DNA from: Piliocolobus tephrosceles
Taxonomy: Eukaryota; Chordata; Mammalia; Primates; Cercopithecidae
Direction of reading: 5' to 3'
DNA: 64,000 nt
Assembly: GCF_002776525.5 (NCBI RefSeq)
Contig: NC_045438.1
Coordinates: 146,484,095 to 146,548,094, forward strand
Shown here: one piece after another, positions 45,421 through 57,707 of the stretch
Layout of the letters: each line of letters begins with the position of its first letter
How positions within the stretch are numbered: position 1 is the first letter of the stretch
The notes under the pieces: generated by a model
Database searches by the model: none
What the model was told of the DNA's origin: nothing
Seen by the model: the letters and a program-made list of their open reading frames with translations, nothing else
Translations under genes and position numbers: made by a program

Positions 45421-45815
45421 ACTTCTGTCCCAGGCTTGAAACCCTCTTTATGATAGTCCTCTCCATCACCTTTCACATCTTCACAGTCACCAAGTCCTGA
45501 CTTTGCTGGCTTTGAAATCTTACATCAGCCCCATCTTTTCTCTTCCTGCTGGTTCCGTTCCAGCAGGGGACTTCCTTATGTACTGTGCACTGCTGAGGTG
45601 GAACCCAACCGTGCGCTGTGCTCTACGGTCTCCACCAGTCAACCAGCATCCCATCCATACTCTACTGTCTACACCGTCTTCTGAAAATTGCACTTGGCAT
45701 GGCCAGTTGTCTTCAGGTGAAAATCCCAATGCACTCACTCAGACTCAGTTCATGGACCCTTATAATTAACAACGATCTCATTATCAAAGTTATGCTTCAG
45801 CACTTGGCTCCATTT
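45421..45815. other. Unique DNA, nothing identified
   Basis: Slightly GC-rich. Open frames on both strands (88 codons plus at 45503-45769, 72 codons minus at 45520-45738) overlap each other and match nothing I know. Confidence 0.4.
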
Positions 45816-46290
45816 TAAGGCAGTGGCTTCACTGCCTGACAAATGGACAAGGCTATAAAATAGGGACGACTGGCTGGGCACAGTGGCTCACACCTGTAAT
45901 CCCAGCACTTTGGGAGGCTGAAGTGGGCAGATCACCTGAGGTCAGGAATTCAAGACCAGCCTGGCCAACATGGTGAAACCCCGTCTCCACTAAAAATACA
46001 AAAATTAGCTGGGCGTGATGACGCATGTCTGTAATCCCAGATACTCGAGAGGCTGAGGAGAAGAAAATCACTTGAGCCTGGGAGGTGGAGGCTGCAGTGA
46101 GCCAAGATCACGCCACTGCACTCCAGCATGGGCAACAGAGCAGGACTCTGTCTCAAAAAATAATAATAATAAATAATAAATAAAATAGGGACCACTAGAT
46201 TAACTATCTTATAGGGTTGAAAATTAAATAAGGATGTATGCACAAACAGAGGACAGTGTCTGGCACTTTGTAAGCCCTTAATGAAAGGGG
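45815..46290 (+). mobile_element. MIR SINE split by an Alu
   Basis: The left part runs to TATAAAATAGGGACGAC. The right part continues AGATTAACTATCTTATAGGG, AGTGTCTGGCACTTTGTAAG. Both are in MIR sense order around the Alu at 45871-46181. Confidence 0.7.
45871..46181 (+). mobile_element. AluS-type SINE
   Basis: Full length with a TAATAATAAT-type tail. ATAAAATAGGGAC recurs on both sides, followed by GAC on the left and CAC on the right, as a target-site duplication. Confidence 0.95.
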
Positions 46291-46345
46291 TGGTAGGGGG
46301 AGAGGAGGAGGGGAAGGAAGAGGAGAGGAAGGAGAAGGGCAAGTA
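46287..46345. repeat. GGA-rich purine tract
   Basis: GGGGGAGAGGAGGAGGGGAA and similar. A short simple repeat with several G runs. Confidence 0.9.
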
Positions 46346-47085
46346 GTTTGTATTTTTAGATTCTCCCATAAGATTGCCCTGCCCCCTTCTCATTTCCTCT
46401 CCTCCTCAAAATGTCCAATAACAATTTCAACTCCACCACAAAGCTCTTTTCAGCCCATAGTAGTTCTCCCTTCTGGGAGCACAATTCAGTACTAATTTTA
46501 TCCATTCATTATTAACTCTGCCAAAATTTAATTCTCCTCCTAACAGAATCCCGGCACTTAAAGGAAGAATAACCATCCTGTCCGTTTACCCAAGCAAAAT
46601 GATCACCACTCTTCATTCCACAAATGGATTAATCTCAATATTAACCTGTTAAATTGCTCTCAAATCCCCCCTTCTTTTCATTCCCATTTTCCAGAATGTT
46701 CACTTAACTAGAGGTAAATTCATACAGATTTACTTTATTCACTAATTAAAATTATAGGTAAGTCTCCATGGAGAACTTAATCATGATATTTGACATCACA
46801 TGACTGTTGTAAAGATTAAATGCAATAGTATGAGTAAAATTTGTAAACCATCTTTAAATGCAAACATATGACAAAACATTGAGGTGTTTTCACTATGGCT
46901 ATAAAAAATGTCCAGTAGCTCGATCAAAAACATCTGATAAACAAGAGTTCAAGATGGCACAGGTTCACAGCAAGTTGGCATTTGAAAGCATTGAACATAG
47001 TATCAAGGTATCAAAACATGTAGGATTAGAGTGCCTTAAAGAAGTACTTCAACTTCTACTTCAATATAATGGACTAGATTAGATC
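46346..47085. other. Unique DNA with a possible MIR end
   Basis: A MIR-like 3' end is visible near 46795-46850 (GTTGTAAAGATTAAATGC). The 74-codon frame at 46858-47082 (start MQTYDKTLRCFHYGYKKCPV) has no known relative that I can name. Confidence 0.4.
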
Positions 47086-48530
47086 AGACCAACCTTCCCA
47101 ACAGAGAACTAAAATAACCAGGAAAAAAAATCGTTAAAATAGCCTCTGCTTGAAGGCATTAGAGGACTATCAAGGCACAATGATTTGAAAGGTCATGACT
47201 GTGGAGAGAAGGGAGCCTGACATTTGACTTCTCTTTAACCCATTTGCTGACTCTATTGCAAACAGTGGAAAACTAAGTTGAACAGGTTTATTTCAGCTTC
47301 CGAGAGCAGGACAGGCAAAAATTAGAGTTCATAGCCTGCCAAGAGAAAAAGGCCCTATAACCCCCACTTTCAGCTGTGATTCCGAAGTGCTAACCCAAAG
47401 GAGTAAGCATAAACCAGAAGCAGCCCTCACAAAGACTGAAGCTCACCTTCAGAACAGTTTAATCCCTGCACAGATCAAGGTGATCCGTCCTTGGCCTATC
47501 CGTCCCCCAGAAGAAAAGGAAATCCCCTACAGAAGAAAAGAACATCACACACAGGTGAAAATCGTCTCTATACTTTTAATACACAATGCCCAGCATTCGT
47601 GCTTACAAAAATAAGATGCTTATCTTACACAGTAAGAATTTTGCTTACCAAAATAAGAATTAACCAAAAAGCAAGAGAAAAGTAAGAAACAACAGAAACA
47701 CACCCACAGGGAAATAAGATACTGTGGTTCACAGAAGGGGATTTAAGTATAAACTGTGATTTATATGTTTAATAAATCAGCAAAACTAAAGGATTCCACG
47801 TAAAATGAATCAAAAGGGGCACTCTGTAATTTGAAATATAACCACTGGTAGGAAAATATTCAAAAGATGGGTCCAGCAGCATATTGTATACAGCTAAAGA
47901 GATCAAGGAAAGATGGATAATATGTAAGAAAACATCCAGATTAAAGCATGGAGAGAAAAACAGAAAGTAACATGTGAAACACAGTTTCATACACATTTAA
48001 TTAGAATCCCAGAAAAGAGAAGAGAATCAGGTAAAAGCAATAGTAAAGGGATAATAGCAGAGAATTTTCCAAAATAAATTTCTCCAAGCCACAAGTAAAA
48101 GAAGTACTACAAATACTGAGTAAGGTAAACAGAAGGAAATCTACACCTAGAACAGTATAGTTCAAAGACAAATGAAATCTCAAAACTGCTGGAAAAGAGA
48201 ACATTTTTTAACGCTGTCAGGGATGGTGGTGCTTATGGGAAGAGAGTTTTCAAATGGCAAATATAAGACTCTCAATGGAAACATGGTAGCCAGAAGGTTT
48301 GATATCAGAAATGATATCTTTAATGCACTGAAAGAAAATAATTTCCAAGAATTCTATGACCAGTGAAAATATTTCTTAAAAATACAGGCAAGATAGAGTC
48401 CTTTAAATAAAGTCAGAGGGATTCTATCACCAGAATACCTGAACAGAAGAATTTCAAAAAGAAGCTTTTAGGCAGAAGAAAAATAATCCCAGATGAAAGC
48501 TTGTTGTACCATTCTTCCCACAATGAGTGT
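47086..48530 (+). mobile_element. Old LINE (HAL1/L1M-type), degenerate
   Basis: CTCAAAACTGCTGGAAAAG, CATGGTAGCCAGAAGG, GCACTGAAAGAAAATAAT, AAGAATTCTATGACCAGTG and TTTTAGGCAGAAGAAAAATA are a known block of HAL1 and related old L1 elements. Coding capacity is lost. Confidence 0.65.
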
Positions 48531-49282
48531 TTTTAAGTAGATGTGAAAAGATCAGATTATAGATCTGAAGACTGAAGAATACCTTTAGGCTTCTGCTTGA
48601 TCTGTCCTGTTCAATATTTGCTTAAATAACTTGAATGGCATTTAATAGAAAATAAACACAGAAAATGTGGAAATGTTAATATGTTCACTAATTTTTAAGA
48701 TTCAAAAATATGCTCCAATATACCATAAAAACTAAATAATTCACTTTCATGGAAAAATATGTTAAGATTTGAAGCTCTATATTTACCTACATCTTTCCTC
48801 AGAATAGTCTGCATTCCAAACCATCAAATCTCTGTCCTTCTCTCAAGATCCATTTTAAGTTCCCTTAACATTTATTTTTCATTTATTTTGTACCTATTTT
48901 TGTCTATGATAAACCAGGCACTGTGTTAATTTTTAGGGCAGAAAGATAGCTCACACTCATTATCTTCCCAGTACAAAATCTGCCTGGCTATTTTTCTTGA
49001 TTACACACAACTGAATGTATTCTAGTCCTCTCTAACTCCTAGAAGGCCCATGATTGTCATTTATTTGGTTGTTGGTTTTTAAATCTCATCTCTATACCAC
49101 AACCTCCCTGAGATTCATGCATCGATGATCTATCTACGTCACTTAGCACCACACTGTGCACATCAGAACCACTGAATCAAATCTTGACAGAAGGAAACAA
49201 TAGGCCCCAACTCACATGATGGGGTTTAATAGAGACAAATGGAAAATTCCTCATTCAAGTATTTGAGAATGAGCCACAGGGT

Positions 49283-49569
49283 TGGGGCACAGTGGCTCAC
49301 ACCTATAATCCTAGCACTTTGGGAGGCCAATGTGGGAGGATTGCTGGAGCCCAGGAGTTCAGGCCAGCCTTGGCAACATAGCAAGACTCCATCTCTACAA
49401 AAAATTAAAAAGTTAGCTGGGCATGTTGCCACATGCTGTAGACCCAGTTACTCAAGAGGCTGAGCAGGGAGAATTGCTTGAGCCCAGGAGTTTTAGGTGG
49501 CAGTGAGATATGATCACACCACTGCACTTCAGTCTGGGCAACAGAGTGAGACCCAGCCTCAAAAAAAAA
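49283..49569 (+). mobile_element. AluJ-type SINE
   Basis: Diverged full-length copy (GGAGCCCAGGAGTTC, GCAACATAGCAAGACTCC) with a nine-base A tail. Confidence 0.94.
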
Positions 49570-49654
49570 TGAATGACATAAGCATCGGGTTGGGAAGGCT
49601 CTGGCTTGTGATAAGGAAAGAGAAAAATCTCAACGTTTCAGCTAAAAAGCTCAA

Positions 49655-49984
49655 TATATTTATTTTATTTCATTTCATTTCATTTTATTTTATTTTATTT
49701 TTGAGACAGTGTTTTGCTCTTGTCACCCAGGCTGGAGTACAGTGGCGCAATCTCGGCTCACTGCAACCTCCGCCTCCCGGGTTCAAGCAATTCTCCTGCC
49801 TCAGCCTCCCAAGTAGCTGGGATTACAGGCGCCTGCCACCACATCTGGCTAATTTTTGGTATTTTTAGTAGAGCAGGATTTCATCACGTTTGCCAGACTG
49901 GTCTGGAACTCCTGACCTCAGCTGATCCACCCACCTCGGCCTCCCAAAGTACAGGGATTATAGGCGTGACCCACCACACCTGGC
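49655..49984 (-). mobile_element. AluS-type SINE
   Basis: The plus strand starts with a (TTTTA)/(TTTCA) tail, then GAGACAGTGTTTTGCTC, and ends CACCTGGCCC. Confidence 0.95.
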
Positions 49985-50039
49985 CCTCAAATGTATTCTT
50001 TAGGTTCTTTAGGTTGAATCTCACTTTTAATGGCTTAGA

Positions 50040-50700
50040 ACAGAATTAGCTCACATAAAGCCATCTTTTTATTCAAACACCCATAGAAATTAACTTTACC
50101 TATGCAGTGTGGTCATGGTCTCAAAAGACTTCTCAAAAGAGCACTGAAGGCAAAGCCACACCCAATGAGAAGCCACACTCAATAGAAAATCTCTTAGTCA
50201 TGCGGCATCTGAGGTCTGGATCATCCTATGCCCACTCTTCTTTCTTTTCATTCTGATTTATGAAATAATGCTACTTTGGTCCAGGTTTCTACCACTTCCC
50301 AACCAGTTCTAAATTTTCTTTGTTAAAATTAGTTTGTGCTCTACTTTCTTGGTTATCTACTTAAACTTCTGGAGATAAAACTGTTTGAATAGCAAGTCCA
50401 GGTTTTACTACATGCTGTTTTTAGCAAGAAAAGAGATTCACTGCAATGGTCTGGACATTGGAGGTCTCGCCTCCTTAGTCTCGTTTTACTATGTTAAGTT
50501 TGTAATTCAAGCTTTAAAAAAAAAATCAGACAAAAACCACTCCATCTGACTTGGCTTTCTAGGACACGACTACTATAATATCACTTCTTTCTCTTGCCCT
50601 TTTATTCCTCCCCAAATGCTGTTCTCAGCGCTTCTCCCTTCAGGTTTATGTTGTTGTTTTTTTAATGTAGGTGCATTCCTCCTTCACAAATGAAAGAGAG
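50040..50700. other. Unique DNA, no gene identified
   Basis: No recognised repeat. A plus-strand pyrimidine tract ending CTTCCCTTCAG near 50643 lacks a matching donor or open frame. Confidence 0.4.
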
Positions 50701-50940
50701 CCACCGTAGTAGAATAGACAGAATCTGGGGTTTAAAGTTACACAGCCTTAGGCCTAATCCACATTACCAGTGTTAGATGTCTATATGGTGTTAAGCACGT
50801 TGCCAAGATACTTAGCTTTCCTGATCTCAGTTTCCTTATCTCGGAAGTGGGGCTAATAATATTAAATTATCAGGACTGTTTTCAGAATAGACGTAAATAA
50901 TAAATTGAAATCTCTGTACATGGTATCTGATATGGTAGAA
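50700..50940 (+). mobile_element. MIR SINE
   Basis: AATCTGGGGTTTAAAGTTAC, GTTAAGCACGTTGCCAAG, GATCTCAGTTTCCTTATC and AAGTGGGGCTAATAATATTA keep the sense order. Confidence 0.85.
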
Positions 50941-51141
50941 AGATAGGTACTTACATACATTTGTACATACATATATATATACATACATGTGTGTACCCTT
51001 CTATACGTTCTTTCATTACCATATCCAAGAAGGAGTACCTTGGTATCGGTGCTTTCTAAGCAATTAAATTTACCTCTCTATAGTAATTTCAAACTCCCTT
51101 TCTAAAAGCCAAGCGCTGCATATGCCTTAAATATCTGAGTC

Positions 51142-51449
51142 ACAGGTCAGGGGTGGTGGCGCTCACGCCTGTAATCCCAGCACTGTGGGAGGCCAAGGCA
51201 GGCGGATCACCTGAGGTCAGGAGTTCGAGACCAGCCTGACCAACATGGTGAAACTCCATCTCTACTAAAAATACAAAATTAGCTGGGTGTGGTGGTGCAT
51301 GCCTGTAATCCCAGCTACTTGGGAGGCTGAGTCAGGAGAATCGCTTGAACCCAGGAGGCAGAGGTTGCGGTTGAGCCTAGATTGCACCACTGCACTCCAG
51401 CCTAGGCAACAAGAACGAAACTGCTTAAAAAAAAAAAAAAAAAAAAAAA
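51142..51449 (+). mobile_element. AluS-type SINE
   Basis: Full length with an unbroken A tail of about 24, flanked by ATCTGAGTC at 51133-51141 and 51450-51458. Confidence 0.96.
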
Positions 51450-51842
51450 ATCTGAGTCCTAAGTCCTCATCTCTTTCCCCTTGACAGCTCTTCTAGCAGT
51501 TTTGGGCATGTCCTAGGGTGCTGTCCAGAGAACATTCTTGTTACCTTCCCACTACTGCAGTTTCCTCACGGCCTCCCTTCCCCACTAAATACACACAAAT
51601 GTGGGTTTATAACCTTGAGGATTAAAGTGACATTCCCTTCCAACATGCATGCTTCCTGTTTTTTCCTGAGATGTATCCCATCCATATCCATGACTCTGTC
51701 ACTTTTATATACAAAGTCCTGGTCTATAAAATCATATCCTGTTCTTGGCATCATTTACAACGGCAGTTGTTCCTTTTATACATCCTTTGTCCTCTAACAA
51801 AGTTACAATATTGACTCTCCTCTCTTGTTTAAAAAGTGAGCT

Positions 51843-52124
51843 TGGGCAAGTGCAGTGGCTCACACCTATAATCCCAGTGCTTTGGGAAGCTAAGACAGGA
51901 AGATCACTTGAGCCTAGGAGTTCAAGACCAGCCTGGGCAAAATGACACAGGCTCTATTTCTTTAAAAAAAAAAAAAATTAATTAGCTGGGTATAGTGGCA
52001 CATACTTGTAGTCCCAGCTACTTGGGAGGCTGAGGCAGGAGGATTGCTTGAGCCCAGGAGTTCAAGGCTGCAGTGAGCTGATCACACTACTGCTTTCCAG
52101 CCTGGGGGATGGGGGGAAAAAAAT
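51843..52124 (+). mobile_element. AluJ-type SINE
   Basis: Both monomers are present with an extended central A tract (51964-51976). The 3' end is GCCTGGGGGATGGGGGG before the A run. Confidence 0.93.
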
Positions 52125-52471
52125 TGCCAAGGATCGAGTACAGACAGCACAGGTACTGAGATGTTCTGTGCACCACTTATCACAGAGTGGGGACTTAGAA
52201 CTGTAAACCATCAATCCTTCATACATACATACATACCCCCGGTCTTGGACATCACCATGGGAAGAGGCTTCATGATGCCTACAGTCAGAAAATCATAGAA
52301 GCCTTGAAATTATAGGGCAATGTGATCAAGTTGTAATCATGTATAAAATATTTATGGAGTTTAGCAGCTAGCAAAATAATGCCAGCAACAACCAAAGAGT
52401 AGCAAGTCAAGATCTATTTTTAAATAATTACCTCAAATTTCAGTGCTTCAATTAAAACTACACAATAAGGA

Positions 52472-52781
52472 TTTTGTTGTTTGCTTTTTGTCTGTTTGTT
52501 TGTTTACAAACAGGGTGTTTGTAGCCCAGACTGAATGCAGTAGTACAATAAGCTTACTGCGGCCTCAAACTCCCGGGCTCAAGTGATCCTCCTGTTTTAG
52601 CCTCCTAAGTAGCTAGGGCTACAGACATGCGCCACCATGACTGATTAGTTTTTTAATTTTTTGTAGAGATGGGACTCTCACTATATTGCCCATGTGGTCT
52701 GGAACTCCTGGCCTCAAGTGATCCTCCTGCGTTCGCCTCCCAAAGAGCTGAGATTACAGCATGAGCCACTGTAATCTGGAC
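52472..52781 (-). mobile_element. AluJ-type SINE, diverged
   Basis: TTTG-rich tail on the plus strand, then GTAGCCCAGACTGAATGC, ending GCCACTGTAATCTGGACC. Confidence 0.9.
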
Positions 52782-53084
52782 CCGATAAGTTTTTAAAAAT
52801 AGTATATTGAGAGAAATCTGGTGTTTTTTTTCTTCCTATCCTGCTCATATTCTACGAGAAAATGGAGAAACTGGATTTTAAATAAGGGAAAATCCCAAAC
52901 TTGTAAATACTATATGGCAGATACATTCGGGTGGAGTCATTTACAAGCAAAGTCCCACAAACCATTTCAGTAGGAAATTATTTTATTATACCAAAAAGTC
53001 TCTCTCTCAAGAGTCCTCATTACTCTGGTAGCCCGTTAGGGATGACCACATTCCTATAAGGCAAAAACAAGGTTTTTTCCACTA

Positions 53085-53315
53085 GAGAGCATTTATTTTA
53101 CGAGTGCTTACTCTATGCTAGATCATGTTGTAAGTACTTTACACCCATGAATGCATTCAATCCTAACAACCACATGAGGTAAATTATGGTAATGAACAAG
53201 GAAAGTGAGACACAGAGAAATTAACTAAGAGTAACTAAAGGACACCCAGCTAATAGGTGACAGAGCAGGCATTCAGTCCCAAGTCTTATATTCTTATACT
53301 CAGCCCCATTGTCTT
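53085..53315 (-). mobile_element. MIR SINE
   Basis: GCTTACTCTATGCTAGATC, ACAACCACATGAGGTAAATT, AAGTGAGACACAGAGAAATT, CACCCAGCTAATAGGTG and GCATTCAGTCCCAAGTC keep the reverse MIR order clearly. Confidence 0.88.
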
Positions 53316-53653
53316 ATACGCAACCCCAAAGTTGCTCTAGAAGCTGGTTAAGTCATCAATGTCCCCTGCACAATACTGGGATGACAAGATCTCAGCCCCC
53401 AGGCTCCACACCAATGAGACAGTGTTCCTGGTGAGGATAGAGAAAGGATTCAATGTTCCTCTGAAAAAATTCCCCCTCATGTCCCTCTGCAACACAGCAC
53501 ACCCTCCACCCTTCAGGCTCCAGCCCTGCCTGGGGATGGATGAAGGGCTAGTGAGGGTTGCATTTCTCTCATACCACTTTCTCAAGCTCATGAGTGAGTC
53601 TGGAAGCAACTAGGGGCCACCTTATATGAGAATCCCTCTCTTCTATTCCTCAG
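53316..53653. other. Unique DNA, overlapping open frames only
   Basis: Frames of 84 codons (plus, 53359-53613) and 90 codons (minus, 53337-53609) overlap, so at most one could be real. I recognise neither. Confidence 0.4.
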
Positions 53654-53665
53654 AAAGCTTAAACT

Positions 53666-54016
53666 TTCTTTGTTTTTTGTTGTTGGTGATGGTGGTGGTT
53701 TTTTGGGTTTTTTGTTTGTTTTTTTGTTTTTTAATTTTTTTGAGATGGAGTTTCACTCTTGTTTCCCAGACTGGAGTGCAATGGCACGACCTCGGCTCAC
53801 CTCCACCTCCTGGGTTCGAGTGATTCTCCTGCCTTAGCCTCCCAAGTAACTGGGATTACAGGCATGTACCACCACGCCTGGTTAATTTTGTATTTATAGT
53901 AGTGATGCAGGTTCTCCATGTTGGTCAGGCTGGTCTCAAACTCCTGACCTCAGTTGATCTGCCCACCTTGGCCTCCCAAAGTGCTGAATTACAGGCGTGA
54001 GCCACCACACCTGGCC
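53666..54016 (-). mobile_element. AluS-type SINE with 12-bp target duplication
   Basis: AAAGCTTAAACT occurs at 53654-53665 and 54017-54028. The plus strand begins with a T/G-rich expanded tail of about 80 bases and ends CACACCTGGCC. Confidence 0.95.
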
Positions 54017-54028
54017 AAAGCTTAAACT

Positions 54029-54539
54029 CTGGCTTCAACTCTGGCAGAGAATCTTCTAGCTCATCCACTTCCATTTCTGATGCAGTACACATGCTGAATT
54101 TTACAATTCAGGTTCTAGGAAGTATCCCAGTTCCTCGACCTGCATGAGAGTTACATATATGTTTGCTTTGTGATAATCCATCCAGCCATACAATTATGTG
54201 CTGTGTTTTTCTATATGTATGTTATACTTGAATCACATTTTAAAAGAACATATATTTGAGCCCCAAAACCATACGCCAAAAAAAACTTTAAAAAATATTT
54301 TTAACATTCATCTTTGACTTAAACCATCTGATACTGATAATACAATAACCAAGAGGCAGATCTTTGAAATGCCTCTTAATACTTAAAAATATTAGCCGAG
54401 CTAGTATATAAACAGAAGTTTAGATCATCAAAGTTCCTTAAATGGCTTAATCTTCTGCCTCCCCTAATTCACACAGCCCAAAATCCAACATAATACTTGC
54501 TGTACTCTGAACATACCATGTGTTTTCACACCTGGAACG
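54029..54539. other. Unique AT-rich DNA, nothing identified
   Basis: No repeat or gene recognised. Confidence 0.4.
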
Positions 54540-54930
54540 CCCTTCGTCTAATTCATTCAGTGAACGTTTATTTAGTCAAGAAACACAGTTGAACAAAAAG
54601 AGGCAGGCTCTGCCTAGTGGGAAAAACAGATGTCATTCAAATAGTTATGCAAATAATGTAAAAGTGCAGCTGGGATAACTGCTCTAAAGGTGAGATACTT
54701 GATGAGTGAACATTTATAATAGAGTTGACTTATAGAAGTCACACCTCCCTGAAAGAGTTAACATGGGATCTAGCTTCTAAAGGATTGAACCAGGTAAGAG
54801 AGATGGAAGAAGTTTTCCACGCAGAGGGCCCTAGGTAAGAAGGAGCTGGTGAAAAAGAGGAACCAAAGGTGAATACAAATGTGCAAAGGCCCTGGGGTAT
54901 GAAGATGCTGGTGAATGAGGAGCCACAAAG
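54540..54930 (-). mobile_element. L2 LINE 3' region (reverse)
   Basis: AACAAAAAGAGGCAGGC, GTGAGATACTTGATGAGTG, GAAGTTTTCCACGCAGAGG and ATGTGCAAAGGCCCTGGGG follow the reversed L2 3' end. Confidence 0.75.
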
Positions 54931-54937
54931 AGGCAAC

Positions 54938-55240
54938 ATCCTTCTCTCCTTTCAAAATCCTTCCTCTTCCTTCACATACTGCTCAAATGTAACTTCCTCT
55001 GTGAGGCTGTTCTCTCTTCTCCTTTCACCCTGTAAATTGATATCCCTCCCACCGTTGTGGCATTTCTGCTATCCTTCTGTTAGCACTTAGCTCACTGTAT
55101 TGCAATTATCTGTTTATACATCTGTCTCCCTCACTAGACTGAGAATCTATGGAGGACAACAGCAATAAAGTATCATCTTTGTGTCTCTCTGCATCCAGGG
55201 ATGAACATATTTTAAATGCTCACTAAGTGTTATGAGTGAA
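54938..55240 (+). mobile_element. L2 LINE 3' end (sense)
   Basis: TGCTCAAATGTAACTTCCTC, TGTGAGGCTGTTCTCTC, GTCTCCCTCACTAGACTGAG and ATGCTCACTAAGTG follow the L2 3' end in sense. Its neighbour at 54540-54930 has the opposite orientation. Confidence 0.82.
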
Positions 55241-56962
55241 ACAGGACAACTTAACCATGCCACGCACACCCAGACATAAACATTTTACCTTGAAAATGTA
55301 TTGCCTGCTTGGTGAGTTGTCTAAATTTCTTGCAAAGACTCAGCTGTAAAGTAGCAACTTTTTAAAAAGCCTTTTTTTCCCCCAACCTTAGTGAATCATA
55401 AGGTGTTATTTACTTCAGCATCAGAACCATCTGCCCAGACTTTGTTAGCACAACGTAATTCACTTTATAAATATCACACAATTATCTAATATCTAAAAGT
55501 CTCTGCATGCTTTGAAAGGTGTTATTTTGGAAACAAGTCCTGGCCCATCCTAGGGAAATTCCCAAACCAGCATTGTAATTGCTAAGTATATCTACAGAAG
55601 CATTGAAAGGCCGGAGAGGAAGCATAAATCCCATGCGCTGTCCTGGCTGTTTGGGGCGCTGACAGCTGGCATGGGTGGGGTCTCCACACACCCCATCACA
55701 GCTGCAGTCACCTGGCTGCTTGCACTTACAGGTAATAATTCCAGAGCACAGCAAAGCCAGCACTCAGCTCCCCTTCATCCGGACAGCAGCCCCTCTGCCC
55801 CAGCTGCTGCCTGCCTGCCTGCCTTGGATGGATTCGCCAGCAGAAGCAAGGATTACGGAACAGTGGCAGGCTTGTCTGCTGGCCTTTTTGCTGATCCCTC
55901 CAAATGGGAATAGCAGCCTCCAAGGTTTTCCTTACATGGTGTCAGCAACTCCATTGCAGATTCTCCTCCCACCTCCAAATCCAATCCCACCCTTTTAGGG
56001 AGAGGAAAAAACAATGAAATCAAGATTAGGGTATTCCTGTTGCAACCCAATCCTCAGGCTCTCTGGCTATTTGATACAGGGTTGTCAGACAGGGCTCTGC
56101 CCCTCCAAGGTCTATCTGTACCTGACATCTTTATAGGATTACAGAGGAGGTTTAGCAGCGGTAGGGGTGGTAATTTAAAACTGCACCTCCTGGAGCTGTT
56201 TATGAATACAAGCAGATGTGAGCTTATCATTCCCATGCTCACAGGCATACTCCTGGAGCCCTTGAACTAAGACTGCATCCCTGAGAACTGCACTCACTCA
56301 CCGCACTGCACACTTCCTCCTTCGACTTGTCTCATCTACGAAGGGGCAGGATGTGGACTGCCTGGGAAAGGAGCCCTTTGCCAGCCCAGTCATATGGCTG
56401 CCCTTTGATCTCTTCCCACCAGACTGGGTTACTTTGTGGGCTGCTGTGTGTGTATGTGCGTGTGTGTGTGTGTTTAATCTGGCCTGTGTGGAAGTTTGTA
56501 CTCTATTCCAGATTTCCTGCCTTTCTTCATCTCTATTAATTATAAAATCTCTTGGGAAAAAGGAAAGGGTTCTATGAAAGAAAGGAACAGAACCCATCAT
56601 GGAAAGCTAGGCCAGGTTCTGAGGAGAGAGGGGTTGCGGGCTACACCCCAGCCTCAGTGGTCTGTCTGGTTCACTGCCAATGGGGCTACATTCGAGTTTG
56701 TTTCACAATTCCACAGAACTTACACTGTCTTGCTCTTAGAATGGAAGCTGCTTGTCTTATACAGTCGGGGACTCTTCTCTTTCAAAAAGGACTGAGCTTA
56801 GGGATAGACTGTAAGCAGGTAAAGTCAGACTAGTCAGACTACGGTGGGCGAAGGCTTCCCTAGCAACCTTTGTCTGAGCTTCTGTCCCAAGGTCCATCCT
56901 CAGAGGCCTGAACACAGGCTTCCCATACACCTCCCCTTTCTAAGGAAAAGGACATCCCTAGT
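55241..56962. other. Unique DNA with a GC-richer island, no gene assigned
   Basis: The 55600-55980 part is GC-richer than its surroundings. It holds a sharp splice-like TTACAGGTAATAA and a CTGCCTGCC run. Several frames of 60 to 107 codons overlap on both strands, and none is recognised. A GTGT-rich patch lies at 56445-56475. Confidence 0.4.
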
Positions 56963-57645
56963 GTCTTAGCCTGTTCCTGCTGCTTTCACAAAATAACTGA
57001 ACTGAACAATATATAAATAATAGAAATTGGCCAGGCATGGTGGCTCACACCTATAATCCCAGCACTTTGGAGGCCGAAGCAGAGCATTTTTTGGGCCCAG
57101 GAATTCAAGACCTACCTGTGCAACATAGTGAGACCCGATCTCTACAAAAAAATTAAATCATTAGCCAGGCGTGGTGGCGTGCGCCTGTGGCCCCAGCTAC
57201 TCAGGAGACTGAGGTGGGAGGATCACTTTACCCCAGGAAGTCGAGGCCACAGTGAGCCATGATCACTGCACTCCAGCCTGGGCAACAGAGTAAGACCCTG
57301 TCTCGAAATACAATAAAGTGAATGAAATAAATTAAATTAACAATAAATTGATTGCTCACACTTCCCGAGGCTGGGAAGTCCAGGATCAAGGAGCCAACAG
57401 ATTCAGTGTCAGGTCAGGGCTGGCCCTCCACTTCACAGATGGGCCTCCTTGCTGCGTTCTCACGTGCAGCATCTCACAAGATACAAGGCAGCTCCCTTCA
57501 ATCTCTTTTGTAAGAGCATGAGGGCAAAACTCTTGTGACTTTATCATTTCCCCCGAAGGCCCCACCACTCAATACCACACTACCACACTGGGTATTAGGT
57601 TCCAGTACATGACTTTTGGAGGGACACATTCAGGCAATAGCACCA
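56963..57645 (-). mobile_element. MLT1/MST-type MaLR LTR split by an Alu
   Basis: The left part is TGTCTTAGCCTGTTCCTGC. After the Alu it continues TTGCTCACACTTCCCGAGGC, GAAGTCCAGGATCAAGG, AGGCCCCACCACTCAATACC and GGGTATTAGGTTCCAGTAC. This is the reverse order of the LTR. Confidence 0.82.
57029..57341 (+). mobile_element. Alu (AluJ/S) inserted in an LTR
   Basis: From GGCCAGGCATGGTGGCTC to CTGTCTCGAAATACAATAAA. It divides the MaLR LTR. Confidence 0.92.
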
Positions 57646-57707
57646 AAGGGAAGAGCAGGATAAGGCGGTCTCCTCCTCCAGGGGCCCTTTCTGAAAGCCC
57701 TGTCCCT

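Noticed and set aside
55289..55343. 55-nt minus-strand exon-like segment reading LSLCKKFRQLTKQAIHFQ
   Set aside because: The signals are fair and the frame is open, but its phase does not join the candidate at 43880-43929 and the segment is very short. It remains possible only if another exon lies between.
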